Positions 32,144 through 41,251 of a stretch of DNA of 64,000 bases are shown here, one piece after another; the first letter of the stretch is position 1, and every line of letters begins with the position of its first letter. The DNA is from Sellimonas catena (GTDB taxonomy: Bacteria; Bacillota; Clostridia; Lachnospirales; Lachnospiraceae), in the NCBI RefSeq assembly GCF_045063725.1, contig NZ_CP173695.1; one strand, 5' to 3'. The notes below the pieces were generated by a model. It worked only from the letters and a program-made list of their open reading frames with translations. It did no database searches and was not told the DNA's origin. Made by a program: the position numbers and the translations under genes.

Positions 32144-34071
32144 GGTAGTGTCAAGTGATCTATGAAAAAACGAGCCGAAAAAAATAGGCTCAAAAGAACC
32201 TTGAAAATTGCAGATCTTGACATCAAAAAGCTCTCCGAGGGCTCAGGGCGCTGCCCTGAGAACCCGCAAGGGACCAGTCCCTTGACCTGTTTTCGGGCTC
32301 TGCCCGAACCCGTCCTCGCCGGAAGGCAGGAAAAGGGCGCACTTGCCCCTTTTCTGCCGCAACAGGATCGTCCGTGAGCTTTAGTCAATAGACTTTCGCG
32401 GCATATCCTCACAGCCGGCTCCGCCGCCTGTTTCGGTATTCCACGGTTCTATTGACAACAGCTCCGCTCCTGTGCGGAAGCATTGTTTTTCTGCATATTC
32501 AGAATCGTCTGTTGGCCAAGGAAAATGAGAAGCTGCCATTTTCCGGGCATGTTGTCGGCATTATGGAGCATTTCCACATCATTAAGCACCTTATAATTGT
32601 TACGCTTGTGTGGACGCAGGAAGTTGTAATAGGCAACCCAGAGAGCCAGGTCGTAGTTGGCACCTTCGATGTTGTCAAAGCCGTTTGTTTTCCGGTAAGA
32701 AGCCTTATAGGTCCGGTTCAGCCGTTCCACGATCTGTTTGAACGGACGGTATTCTTTTGACACAGCATCGTCGTTGGTAAGTCCCAGGACCTGAGTGATC
32801 TGGAAAGTAAAGTTCTTGTCAAATTTCCTGGCGAATTCCATGGCGGCAAGGGGATAAGCACTGTAGCCGTCAGCAATGAATTGAAAGTGTTCCGGGAGTG
32901 TTTTCAGCCCCCGGAAGGCCATACGCATGGCGAGGATACAAGGACCAACTCCACGGTTATCGGATACCTGATAACCGATGATGGAACGGCAGGCAGCGTT
33001 CATAATGAGCCAGACGTAGGTTTTGATGCCGCGGACTTTGATGTAGGTTTCATCGGCGATAAATGTCTCCCCTTTGTGATAGGGATACTGATCTACAAAA
33101 GGCTTGATGCAGGCAGCGGCAGTTTTGCAGTAATTGGCGATCTGCTGATGGGAGATCTGGATGTTATAGAGATCTTTGAGAGCCTGGCTGGTTTTACGAA
33201 GTGACAGACCAAGGTTGATGTGCAGCGTCAGACACAGTGACATGACGTGTGCATTGTGCTTACTGAATTTCAGGGAAGAAGCGTTCTTTGGCAGGGTAGA
33301 TAAATCCATGCTGAAAAAATCTATCGTGAACTGACGGTAGATATAGTGAAGCTTATATTTATTTTTTCCGTAATCCGCTTTTAAATCGGCTTTGTCTACT
33401 TTCTTCAGGTTGTAGAGATAGTAAGGGCATTTTGGATTGACACATTTGTGAAGAATGAAATGTCTGCGTTCTTTCTTTGCCACCAGAGCCTTCCCGCAGT
33501 GAGGGCACAGCATCCGGACGGGAGTGGTAACAAGATCACCGGAACGGAAGGTCTGGGCACAGATTTTGCACCGATACTGTCCATTACCGCCATTGTTATC
33601 GTAGAGAAAGTGATGGGGTGCACCGCACAGAGGACAGACAACATCTTCCGGGATAGAGTTGCCGTTTCGGCGTTGAACAGGCTTAACGGGTTTGCCATAC
33701 TTCCAGAGGTAGTATTCCAGGAGAAACTGCCAGTCCTGTTTGATAAAGGTTCTGATGTGAGGGAGTTCGTCAACTTTGAATTTCTGATACTTTGGGGAGT
33801 GGGAATCGTCAAAGACCCACTGCTTGAGTGGGATGTATCTGCAGATAAAACTAATCAGCCAGCAGTTTTGCTGGTAAAGATATTGAATAATAGAAAGTAA
33901 GTATAGTATAATGTTCATGAGCATTGACTCCTTTCGTGTAAGGTTTGTTTTTGGCGATAGACATTATACCAGAAAAGGGAGGTCAATGCTCTTTTTATTG
34001 CAAATTTCCCTTAAAAACAAGGTTTATGAAAGATTTAGACACAAAAAAACAAGGTAGTATTTGACACTACC
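32144..34071. mobile_element. IS6-like insertion sequence, 1928 bp
   Basis: Ends are perfect 11-bp inverted repeats GGTAGTGTCAA (32144-32154) and TTGACACTACC (34061-34071), flanked by an identical 8-bp duplication AGTCAGAG. Eight-base duplications and a DDE transposase with this spacing fit the IS6/IS240 group. It carries one transposase on the minus strand. The 295 bases at 32155-32448 hold no gene but are unusually GC-rich and full of hairpins, for example GGGCTCAGGGC/GCCCTGAG at 32240-32265 and CGGGCTCTGCCCG near 32295. Removing the IS restores a 24-base spacer between the HAD and macro-GNAT genes, so insertion split an operon. Perfect ends indicate a recent event. Confidence 0.9.
32449..33918 (-). 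CDS. DDE transposase with N-terminal zinc ribbons
   Basis: A 489-residue transposase. Two Cys-rich zinc-ribbon segments (CPLCGAPHHF...CKIC and CPHCGKAL...CVNPKCPYY) at about 95-175 probably bind DNA. The catalytic core has Asp in FIADETYIKVRG, Asp in FIADGYSAY and Glu in FKQIVERLNRTYK, the DDE triad of the IS240-type domain. ATG 33918 has nine-base spacing to AAGGAG; an ATG at 33924 is too close. It looks intact, so the element may be active. Confidence 0.88.
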   Translation of the reverse strand: MNIILYLLSIIQYLYQQNCWLISFICRYIPLKQWVFDDSHSPKYQKFKVDELPHIRTFIKQDWQFLLEYYLWKYGKPVKPVQRRNGNSIPEDVVCPLCGAPHHFLYDNNGGNGQYRCKICAQTFRSGDLVTTPVRMLCPHCGKALVAKKERRHFILHKCVNPKCPYYLYNLKKVDKADLKADYGKNKYKLHYIYRQFTIDFFSMDLSTLPKNASSLKFSKHNAHVMSLCLTLHINLGLSLRKTSQALKDLYNIQISHQQIANYCKTAAACIKPFVDQYPYHKGETFIADETYIKVRGIKTYVWLIMNAACRSIIGYQVSDNRGVGPCILAMRMAFRGLKTLPEHFQFIADGYSAYPLAAMEFARKFDKNFTFQITQVLGLTNDDAVSKEYRPFKQIVERLNRTYKASYRKTNGFDNIEGANYDLALWVAYYNFLRPHKRNNYKVLNDVEMLHNADNMPGKWQLLIFLGQQTILNMQKNNASAQERSCCQ

Positions 34072-34079
34072 AGTCAGAG
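34072..34079. repeat. Target-site duplication, right
   Basis: AGTCAGAG directly after the IS right inverted repeat, matching 32136-32143. Confidence 0.9.
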
Positions 34080-34094
34080 ACAGGAGGAATACAG

Positions 34095-35129
34095 ATGGGA
34101 ACATTTCGGATTATCAAGGGAGATATTACAAAATGCAGAGCGGACGCCATCGTCAATGCTGCGAATCCATCGCTGCTTGGAGGCGGCGGAGTGGACGGAG
34201 CCATCCACCGGGCAGCAGGACCGGAACTTCTGGAAGAGTGCCGTACTCTCAATGGATGCAGGCCCGGTGAAGCGAAGATCACAAAAGGCTACCGCCTTCC
34301 GGCGGACTATGTCATTCACACACCGGGGCCGGTATACCGTGGCGGAAACTGTGGAGAGGAACAGATTCTGGCCTCCTGTTACCGGAACAGTTTAAAGCTT
34401 GCAGCCTGCTATGAACGGAATACTGTAGCCTTCCCGTCCATCAGTACCGGAATCTACGGATACCCGGTTTCCCTTGCGGCAAAGACGGCTGTCAGGGAGA
34501 TTCTCACATTTCTTCATACTCAGAGCACGGTCCGGGAAGTGGTGATGGTATGCTTTGATGAAGAAACAAAGAAAGCCTACGAAGAGGCATATCAGGAAAT
34601 CGGGCAGACCGAATTTATGATCCGGAAAGCAGGGGAAGCTGATCTTGCGGATATTCAGAAGCTGATGGAAACAACCGTTGCATATATGGAGAATCCGGAC
34701 TGGTTTTACGAGGATGGAAAAGAATTTCTGGAAACCTGCGTAAAGGAAGAGGAGAATGCTGGTTTTGCGGTCATTGCAAGGACTAAGCAGGAGGGAATTC
34801 CTGCAGGATGTTTTCTTGTGGAGATCCCGGGGGATGTCCCGTACAACCTTGGCAATGATCTGGGATTTTCAAAAGAACAGCTGCTTTTGTCGGCGCATAT
34901 GGATACGGCAGCTGTGGCTCCTCTTTACCGCGGGCATCATCTTCAGGACAGGATGATGGAAGTCTGCGAAGAGGAAATGAAGAAACGGGGCATGCGTTAT
35001 CTGTTGGCGACCGTTCATCCGGACAACCCGTACAGTCTTTCCAATGTGCAGAAACGGGGTTACGGAATCCGGGCGACGAAAGAAAAATACGGCAGATCGC
35101 TCCGCCATATTCTTTGTAAGGAAATATAA
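34095..35129 (+). CDS. Macro domain fused to GNAT acetyltransferase
   Basis: A 344-residue two-domain protein. Residues 1-172 are a MacroD-type macro domain (IIKGDITKCRADAIVNAANPSLLGGGGVDGAIH; FPSISTGIYGYP), which binds ADP-ribose and removes ADP-ribose or acetyl groups. Residues 178-344 are a GNAT N-acetyltransferase (IRKAGEADLADIQKLM; VAPLYRGHHLQDRMM as the acetyl-CoA loop; VQKRGYG). Macro domains act on O-acetyl-ADP-ribose, so pairing with an acetyltransferase is notable. GGAGG precedes the ATG. It was the third gene of the GH32-HAD operon before the IS landed between them and may now lack its native promoter. Confidence 0.85.
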   Translation: MGTFRIIKGDITKCRADAIVNAANPSLLGGGGVDGAIHRAAGPELLEECRTLNGCRPGEAKITKGYRLPADYVIHTPGPVYRGGNCGEEQILASCYRNSLKLAACYERNTVAFPSISTGIYGYPVSLAAKTAVREILTFLHTQSTVREVVMVCFDEETKKAYEEAYQEIGQTEFMIRKAGEADLADIQKLMETTVAYMENPDWFYEDGKEFLETCVKEEENAGFAVIARTKQEGIPAGCFLVEIPGDVPYNLGNDLGFSKEQLLLSAHMDTAAVAPLYRGHHLQDRMMEVCEEEMKKRGMRYLLATVHPDNPYSLSNVQKRGYGIRATKEKYGRSLRHILCKEI

Positions 35130-35157
35130 GCCATGGGACAGACAGCTCCCATGGCTT
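35128..35157. terminator. Bidirectional terminator between macro-GNAT and LysR genes
   Basis: AAGCCATGGGA and TCCCATGGCTT form a perfect 11-bp stem with an 8-base loop, followed by TATTTT. Confidence 0.8.
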
Positions 35158-35162
35158 TATTT

Positions 35163-36053
35163 TCATGAGAGGAAATCCTCTTTCACACTCCTTTTTGCGA
35201 TAGAGATAAATTTTTTCAAGGGTGGGTTATCCACTCCTTTTTTATAGAAAATTCCGTAGGATAAAGGATCCGTGCCGGCGAGAGGAATGTAGCACAGCTG
35301 TTCATCCGGGAATCGGGATTGCGGAAGGATGCAGTATCCATATCCGGTACGGACCAGTGTCAGAGCTGCCTGATAATTATCACAGAAGTAAACCGATTCG
35401 GGCGGCAGATAACCGGTGATGCGGTTCTGATATTCCAAGGCGCCGGCAGGAAGCGCATAGGAGTTGCAGAAAACAAGGCGTTCTGAAAGAAGATCCTGTT
35501 CGGTGATTTCGTTTTTTCCGGCATAGGCATGACCGCGCGGAAATACGCAGCAAAGCGGGATATGGAGCAGTTCATCGTAAACGACGTTTCCTTTTAAAGG
35601 GATGTCGCTTTGGAATCCGATCAGAAGATCAAGCTCTCCCTGATAAAACAGATTCAGAAGCGAGCGGTGGGAGATGATTCTCAGAAACGGATGAAACGCA
35701 GGCATCTCCTTTAAGCAGGAATCGAGAATGCCGTTTAGAAAATCAAGGTGGGCCTCGCTTCCACACCCGATGGAGACCACCTGCATGGCGGCAGCGGTGT
35801 GGTGCTGAATTTTGGCGGTAGCGTATTTCAGTCGTTCTATGATCTGCTTTGCATCGTCAAGAAAGCTGATTCCGGCAGGGGTGAGGCGGACAGTCCTTGT
35901 GGTCCGGTGCAGCAGTTTGGTATCCAGTTCCTCTTCCAGAGCATGAATCTGGCGGGAGACTGCGGACTGGGTAATATTGAGAGATTCAGCGGCTCTTGCA
36001 AAGTTCAGGTTTTCCGCCACCTGGACAAATGTTTTCAGCTGTTGTGTATTCAT
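35163..36053 (-). CDS. LysR-family transcriptional regulator
   Basis: A 296-residue regulator with an N-terminal helix-turn-helix FARAAESLNITQSAVSRQI (about 18-36) and a C-terminal periplasmic-binding-fold sensor (about 90-290). It is divergent from the ABC exporter genes with 177 bases between, the usual arrangement when a LysR protein controls its neighbour. The effector is unknown. Confidence 0.88.
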   Translation of the reverse strand: MNTQQLKTFVQVAENLNFARAAESLNITQSAVSRQIHALEEELDTKLLHRTTRTVRLTPAGISFLDDAKQIIERLKYATAKIQHHTAAAMQVVSIGCGSEAHLDFLNGILDSCLKEMPAFHPFLRIISHRSLLNLFYQGELDLLIGFQSDIPLKGNVVYDELLHIPLCCVFPRGHAYAGKNEITEQDLLSERLVFCNSYALPAGALEYQNRITGYLPPESVYFCDNYQAALTLVRTGYGYCILPQSRFPDEQLCYIPLAGTDPLSYGIFYKKGVDNPPLKKFISIAKRSVKEDFLS

Positions 36054-36230
36054 GGTTCCGTTCCTTTCTATTATTGCGTTTGTAGCATTAATGATACCAT
36101 TTTTTCATTTTTCATTCAAGGAAATTTGTGATTTAATAAATAGGAGACAGTTCGGAAGCTGACAAAAAGCATCCGGTACTGGAAAAATTAAAAATAAGGT
36201 AAAAGAGTAAATGGACAGGAGGTTTTTACA

Positions 36231-37969
36231 GTGAGAAAAGTATTACAACAGCTGGGAAAGTATAAACGGGATACCTTTCTGTGTATTGGACTGACCGCTC
36301 TCGAAGTAATATGGAAATACTCATGCCCTTTGTTACGGCCATTATTATTGACAGAGGACTGGAGCAGTCGAATCTTTCCGTCGTATATCGTTATGGCGCC
36401 CTGATGATTGTCATGGCATTTCTGAGCCTGATCTTTGGCGCGATGGCAGGAAAAAATGCTGCAAGCGCCGCATCCGGTCTGTCCGCAAATCTGCGGGAGG
36501 CAATCTATGCCAATATTCAGACCTTTTCCTTTTCCAATATTGACAAATTCAGTGTGCCTGGACTTGTTACACGTATGACAACGGATATTACCAACGTGCA
36601 GAATGCCTACATGATGGTGATCCGCGTGGCAGTCCGGGCACCGTTAAACCTGATTTTCAGTTTTACCATGTGTATGATTATTAACCGGAGACTCAGCGGC
36701 ATGTTCCTGATTGCGGTTGTGTTCCTTGTGGTTGTAATTGGATCGATCATGGTCATCACTCTGAAAATTTTCCGTCAGGTTTTCCGCCGGTATGATGATT
36801 TGAACGCGAGTGTACAGGAGAATGTCACTGCAATCCGTGTGGTAAAAGCATTTGTACGTGAAGACTATGAAAATAAAAAATTTGCAAAAGCATCCAGGAT
36901 TCTTTACGATCTGTCTGTCAAGGCAGAGGGGCTTCTAGCATTCAATAACCCGGCCATGATGGTTGCGGTTTACTTCTGCATTATTTCCGTCTCCTGGTTC
37001 GGTGCCCGGTTTATTGTGGAAGGTTCACTGACAACAGGAGATCTGACCAGTCTGTTCAGCTATATCATGGCTCTTCTTATGAGTCTGATGATGCTGTCCA
37101 TGGTAGTGGTTATGATCAGTATGTCCATGGCGAGTATCCGCCGTATCGGTGAAGTGCTTGATGAAAAGCCGGATCTGACGGATCCTGAGAACCCGGTGAT
37201 GAAAGTTGAGGACGGCAGGATTGATTTTAATCATGTGAACTTTTCCTATAAACATGGAAGCGGTAAAAATGCTCTTTCTGATATTGATCTTCACATTAAA
37301 AGCGGTGAGACAGTTGGTGTAATCGGAGGAACCGGTTCCGGGAAAAGCAGCCTTGTCAATCTGATCTGCCGGCTCTACGACGTGGATGAAGGCTCTGTCT
37401 GTGTAGGCGGCGTGGATGTCCGCAAATATGATACTGAAGTGCTTCGGAATCAGGTTTCCGTTGTGCTTCAGAAAAATACTCTGTTCTCAGGAACGATTCT
37501 GGATAACCTAAGATGGGGAAATCCGGATGCCACAGAGGAAGAGTGTATTGAGGCATGCAAAGCAGCGTGCGCGGATGAATTTATTGACCGGATGCCGGGA
37601 GGATATGAAACCCGGATCGAGCGGGGAGGAGCCAACGTTTCCGGAGGACAGAAGCAGCGTCTGTGTATTGCGCGTGCACTTTTGAAAAAACCGAAAGTAC
37701 TGATCCTTGATGATTCTACCAGCGCGGTAGATACGGCGACCGATGCAAACATCCGGGCAGCCTTTGCAAAGAAGATTCCGGGAACAACAAAGATTATTAT
37801 TGCACAGCGTGTTTCCAGTGTGGAGTCCGCAGACAGGATTCTTGTTCTGGATGAAGGAAAGATCGATGCGTTCGATACACATGAAAACCTGCTGAAACAC
37901 AATGCAATTTATCAGGAAATTTACAACTCGCAGCTGGAAGGCAGCGGCGACTTTGACCAGCCGGCATAA
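36231..37969 (+). pseudogene. ABC exporter half-transporter A, frameshifted near the N-terminus
   Basis: Translation should start at GTG 36231, eight bases after AGGAGG (36217-36222). The first 26 codons read MRKVLQQLGKYKRDTFLCIG... in one frame; the rest (from MEILMPFVTAIIID) is in another. Adding one base near 36308-36311 joins them into a normal 579-residue half-transporter with six helices and an ATPase (Walker A GGTGSGKSS, signature VSGGQKQR). Walker B reads LILDDSTSAVD: Asp replaces the catalytic Glu, the mark of the degenerate-site partner in heterodimeric exporters such as TM287/288 or BmrC. The frameshift is either a real lesion or a sequencing error. An internal start near 36311 would lose part of helix 1. 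Confidence 0.8.
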
Positions 37970-37991
37970 TCAGAAAGGAGGAAACAGTGTT

Positions 37992-39890
37992 ATGAGCGAA
38001 AAGATCAATGAAAAACCATCAGGATCCAGAGTAAATACAGCCGTCAGGCTGATCAACAGGGTCATTCGATATATGCTTCATTATTACAAAATTCCGTTTT
38101 TGATTGTAGTTATCTGCATTTTGATTACTGCTATCGCAACTGTTGTAGGGGCGACATTCCCCCAGACGTTGATTGATGATCACATTACACCAATGCTCGA
38201 AAGCGGCTCCAGGGATTTCAGCAGTCTGGCCTCCGATCTGATTCGTCTGGTATGCATAATGGCAACGGGAGTTATCACGGCATTTACCTATAACAGGATC
38301 ATGGTCAATGTCAGCCAGGGAACGATGCGGCATTTAAGAGATGATCTGTTCCGCAGGATGGAGTCTCTGCCGATCAAATATTTCGACACCCATGCACATG
38401 GCGATATCATGTCGGTCTATACCAATGACGTGGATACATTGAGACAGCTTTTAAGCCAGAGTATTCCGCAGATTATCAACTCCGTGATATCCATGATTGC
38501 AACATTGATTACAATGATTATTTTAAATCCGGCGCTTACCGTTATTTCCATCTTGACAGCATGTATCATGTTGCTTGTAACAGCCAACTTTTCCAAACTG
38601 TCCGGAAAATATTATGTCCGCCAGCAGATCGATCTTGGTGCAGTGGATGGATTCATCGAAGAGATGCTGGATGGTCAGAAAGTTGTCAAGGTATTCTGTC
38701 ATGAACAGGAGGCCATGGAAGATTTCCACAAAGTCAATGAGAAACTGAGAGACAGTACAAACAAGGCGAACCGTTATGCAAACCTGCTGATGCCGATTAA
38801 CGCCAACATCGGCTGGATCAGCTACGCACTGGTAGCGATTGTAGGAGCAATCCTCGGGATCAACGGGCTGGCAGGAGTTACCATCGGTACTGTTGTTACC
38901 TTTGTGGGACTGAACCGAAGCTTTACCAACCCGATTACCCAGGTAAGCCAGCAGATCAACTTCGTGGTCAATGCGGCAGCCGGAGCACAGCGTGTCTTTG
39001 AACTGATGGATCAGGAGCCGGAGAAGGACGAAGGATATGTGGAACTGGTCAATGCCGAAGAGGATGAGAACGGCAATCTGATTGAATCCCCGGTGCGGAC
39101 CAATATCTGGGCGTGGAAACATCCGCATAAGGCGGAGGGCACCATTACATACCGCAGACTGGAAGGCGGCGTTGTATTGGATGATGTCGATTTCGGATAT
39201 AACGAAGACAAGATTGTCCTGCACAATATCAGTCTCTATGCAAAACCGGGACAGAAGATTGCGTTTGTCGGCGCGACGGGTGCAGGAAAAACGACGATTA
39301 CAAACCTGATCAACCGGTTCTACGATATTGCGGACGGGAAAATCCGGTATGATGACATCAATATTAACAAAATCAAAAAGCAGGATCTGAGAAGATCTCT
39401 TGGTATGGTCCTTCAGGATACCCATTTGTTTACCGGTACGGTAATGGAAAATATCCGGTACGGAAAACTTGACGCCACGGACGAAGAATGTATCAAGGCG
39501 GCAGAACTTGCGAATGCGGACGGATTTATCCGGCGGCTGCCTGACGGCTATAATACCATGCTGACGGGAGACGGATCCAACTTAAGCCAGGGACAGCGGC
39601 AGCTTCTCGCTATTGCCCGGGCGGCAGTTGCGGATCCGCCGGCACTGATTCTTGATGAGGCGACTTCATCTATCGATACCCGTACCGAGAAACTCGTACA
39701 GGCCGGAATGGATGCCCTCATGAAAGGACGGACCACCTTCGTCATTGCCCACCGCCTGTCCACAGTCAAGAATTCAGACTGCATTATGGTTATGGAACAG
39801 GGGCGTATCATTGAACGAGGCACCCACGATGATCTTATCGAGGCAAAAGGAAAATATTATCAACTCTATACAGGAAACTTTGCTTCCTAG
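37992..39890 (+). CDS. ABC exporter half-transporter B, catalytic partner
   Basis: A 632-residue half-transporter: about 50 leading residues, six helices (to about 340), then an ATPase with Walker A GATGAGKTT, signature LSQGQRQ and Walker B ALILDEATSSID carrying the catalytic Glu missing from its partner. Together they would form a BmrCD/TM287-288-like multidrug exporter. ATG 37992 has GGAGG nine bases upstream, and starts 22 bases after the A gene. An insertion of about 40 residues (NAEEDENGNLIESP...) before the ATPase domain is unusual in length. Terminator follows. Confidence 0.9.
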   Translation: MSEKINEKPSGSRVNTAVRLINRVIRYMLHYYKIPFLIVVICILITAIATVVGATFPQTLIDDHITPMLESGSRDFSSLASDLIRLVCIMATGVITAFTYNRIMVNVSQGTMRHLRDDLFRRMESLPIKYFDTHAHGDIMSVYTNDVDTLRQLLSQSIPQIINSVISMIATLITMIILNPALTVISILTACIMLLVTANFSKLSGKYYVRQQIDLGAVDGFIEEMLDGQKVVKVFCHEQEAMEDFHKVNEKLRDSTNKANRYANLLMPINANIGWISYALVAIVGAILGINGLAGVTIGTVVTFVGLNRSFTNPITQVSQQINFVVNAAAGAQRVFELMDQEPEKDEGYVELVNAEEDENGNLIESPVRTNIWAWKHPHKAEGTITYRRLEGGVVLDDVDFGYNEDKIVLHNISLYAKPGQKIAFVGATGAGKTTITNLINRFYDIADGKIRYDDININKIKKQDLRRSLGMVLQDTHLFTGTVMENIRYGKLDATDEECIKAAELANADGFIRRLPDGYNTMLTGDGSNLSQGQRQLLAIARAAVADPPALILDEATSSIDTRTEKLVQAGMDALMKGRTTFVIAHRLSTVKNSDCIMVMEQGRIIERGTHDDLIEAKGKYYQLYTGNFAS

Positions 39891-39911
39891 AGACAAGGTC
39901 TCTTTTCAGAC

Positions 39912-39958
39912 AAAGCTCCGCCCGGCGGGATTCCTTCTCCCGCAGGCGGAGCTTTTGT
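39912..39958 (+). terminator. Terminator of the ABC exporter operon
   Basis: AAAGCTCCGCC and GGCGGAGCTTT enclose a second stem GCGGGA/TCCCGC and are followed by TTTTG. Confidence 0.8.
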
Positions 39959-40035
39959 GTGCGAGAAATGATTGCCTGGGATGAAAGATTGGATTACAAT
40001 AAAAGGAGAAGAAAAAAGAAAGCGGTGAAGACAAC

Positions 40036-41148
40036 ATGAGCAACAGATTTGAAAATGTAAAAAAGAATTTTGGATTCGGATGCATGCGCCTTCCAATGGA
40101 CGGCGAAGAAGTAAACCGGAAGGAATTTACCAGGATGGTAGATACTTTCCTGGAAGCCGGATTCAATTATTTTGACACGGCCAGAGGCTACTTAAAAGGA
40201 AAAAGCGAGACAGCCATCCGGGAATGCCTTGTAAAACGGTACTCAAGAGAAAGCTTTATCTTGACAGACAAACTGACAGAACCATACTTCGAGACAGAAG
40301 AAGATATCCGCCCATTCTTTGAAAGCCAGCTGGAAGCGTGCGGCGTGTCCTACTTCGATTTCTACCTGATGCACGCACAGAACGCAGAAAATTATAAAAA
40401 ATTCCAGAAATGCCACGCCTATGAAACAGCTCAGAGATTAAAAGAAGAAGGAAAAGTCCGCCACGTCGGAATCTCCTTCCACGACAGCGCCGAAGTACTG
40501 GATCGGATTCTCACCGACCATCCGGAACTGGAAGTCGTACAGCTCCAGTTCAACTATGCAGACTACCTTGATGAAGAAGTACAGAGCAAAGCCTGCTATG
40601 ACGTCTGCCGGAAACACGGAAAGCCGGTCATCGTCATGGAACCGGTCAAAGGAGGAAAACTCATCCGCCTGCCGAAAAAAGCACAGGACACACTCGACGC
40701 ACTCCACGGCGGAACAAACGCAAGCTACGCCATCCGCTTCGCAGCAGGCTTTGACAATGTCATGATGGTACTCTCCGGTATGAGCGACATGGAACAGATG
40801 AACGATAACTTAAGCTTCATGACCCGGTTCCAGCCACTCACACCCGAAGAACAGGACGCAGTCAAAACGGCAGCAGAGATCTTCAACGCACAGAAAATGA
40901 TCTCCTGCACCACATGCCGGTACTGCACCGACGGATGCCCAAAACAGATCCCGATCCCGGAAATCTTCAACTGCGTCAACGACAAAATCCAGTACGAAAA
41001 CGAAAAAAGCAAAGAAGACTACCAGACCATCACAAAAGAAAAAGGAAAAGCATCCGCCTGCATCCAGTGCGGCAAATGCGAAAAAGCCTGCCCACAACAC
41101 CTCCAGATCCGCCAACTCCTCAAAGACGCAGCCCAGATGTTTGAATAA
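40036..41148 (+). CDS. Aldo-keto reductase with C-terminal 4Fe-4S ferredoxin domain
   Basis: A 370-residue protein. The barrel (about 10-275) starts FGFGCMRLP and has the AKR segments FDTARGY, LTDKL and LMHAQN. The C-terminal 90 residues carry two ferredoxin cysteine clusters, CTTCRYCTDGCP and CIQCGKCEKACP, so it should bind two 4Fe-4S clusters. Such fused reductases are common in anaerobes; the substrate is unknown. Codon use changes strongly: 71 of the last 83 codons end in A or C and only one in T, whereas about a third of the first 68 end in G or T. The gene stops five bases before palindrome copy 3. Confidence 0.88.
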   Translation: MSNRFENVKKNFGFGCMRLPMDGEEVNRKEFTRMVDTFLEAGFNYFDTARGYLKGKSETAIRECLVKRYSRESFILTDKLTEPYFETEEDIRPFFESQLEACGVSYFDFYLMHAQNAENYKKFQKCHAYETAQRLKEEGKVRHVGISFHDSAEVLDRILTDHPELEVVQLQFNYADYLDEEVQSKACYDVCRKHGKPVIVMEPVKGGKLIRLPKKAQDTLDALHGGTNASYAIRFAAGFDNVMMVLSGMSDMEQMNDNLSFMTRFQPLTPEEQDAVKTAAEIFNAQKMISCTTCRYCTDGCPKQIPIPEIFNCVNDKIQYENEKSKEDYQTITKEKGKASACIQCGKCEKACPQHLQIRQLLKDAAQMFE

Positions 41149-41153
41149 TTTTT

Positions 41154-41187
41154 GGGGACGTGTTCCGATTCACCGGAACACGTCCCC
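41154..41187. repeat. 34-bp palindrome, copy 3
   Basis: GGGGACGTGTTCCGATTCACCGGAACACGTCCCC, flanked by TTT and AAA. It begins five bases after the aldo-keto reductase stop. Confidence 0.9.
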
Positions 41188-41198
41188 AAAATACAAAA

Positions 41199-41242
41199 AA
41201 TGCCTTCCAGCCCAGTAAAATCAAGGGCTGGCGGGCATTTTC
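41199..41242. terminator. Bidirectional terminator between two palindromes
   Basis: AATGCCTTCCAGCCC and GGGCTGGCGGGCATT pair with one mismatch and one wobble, with A run before and T run after. It separates the aldo-keto reductase (+) from the HAD/murF/ddl unit (-), and lies between palindrome copies 3 and 4. Confidence 0.75.
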
Positions 41243-41251
41243 ATGAAAAAT

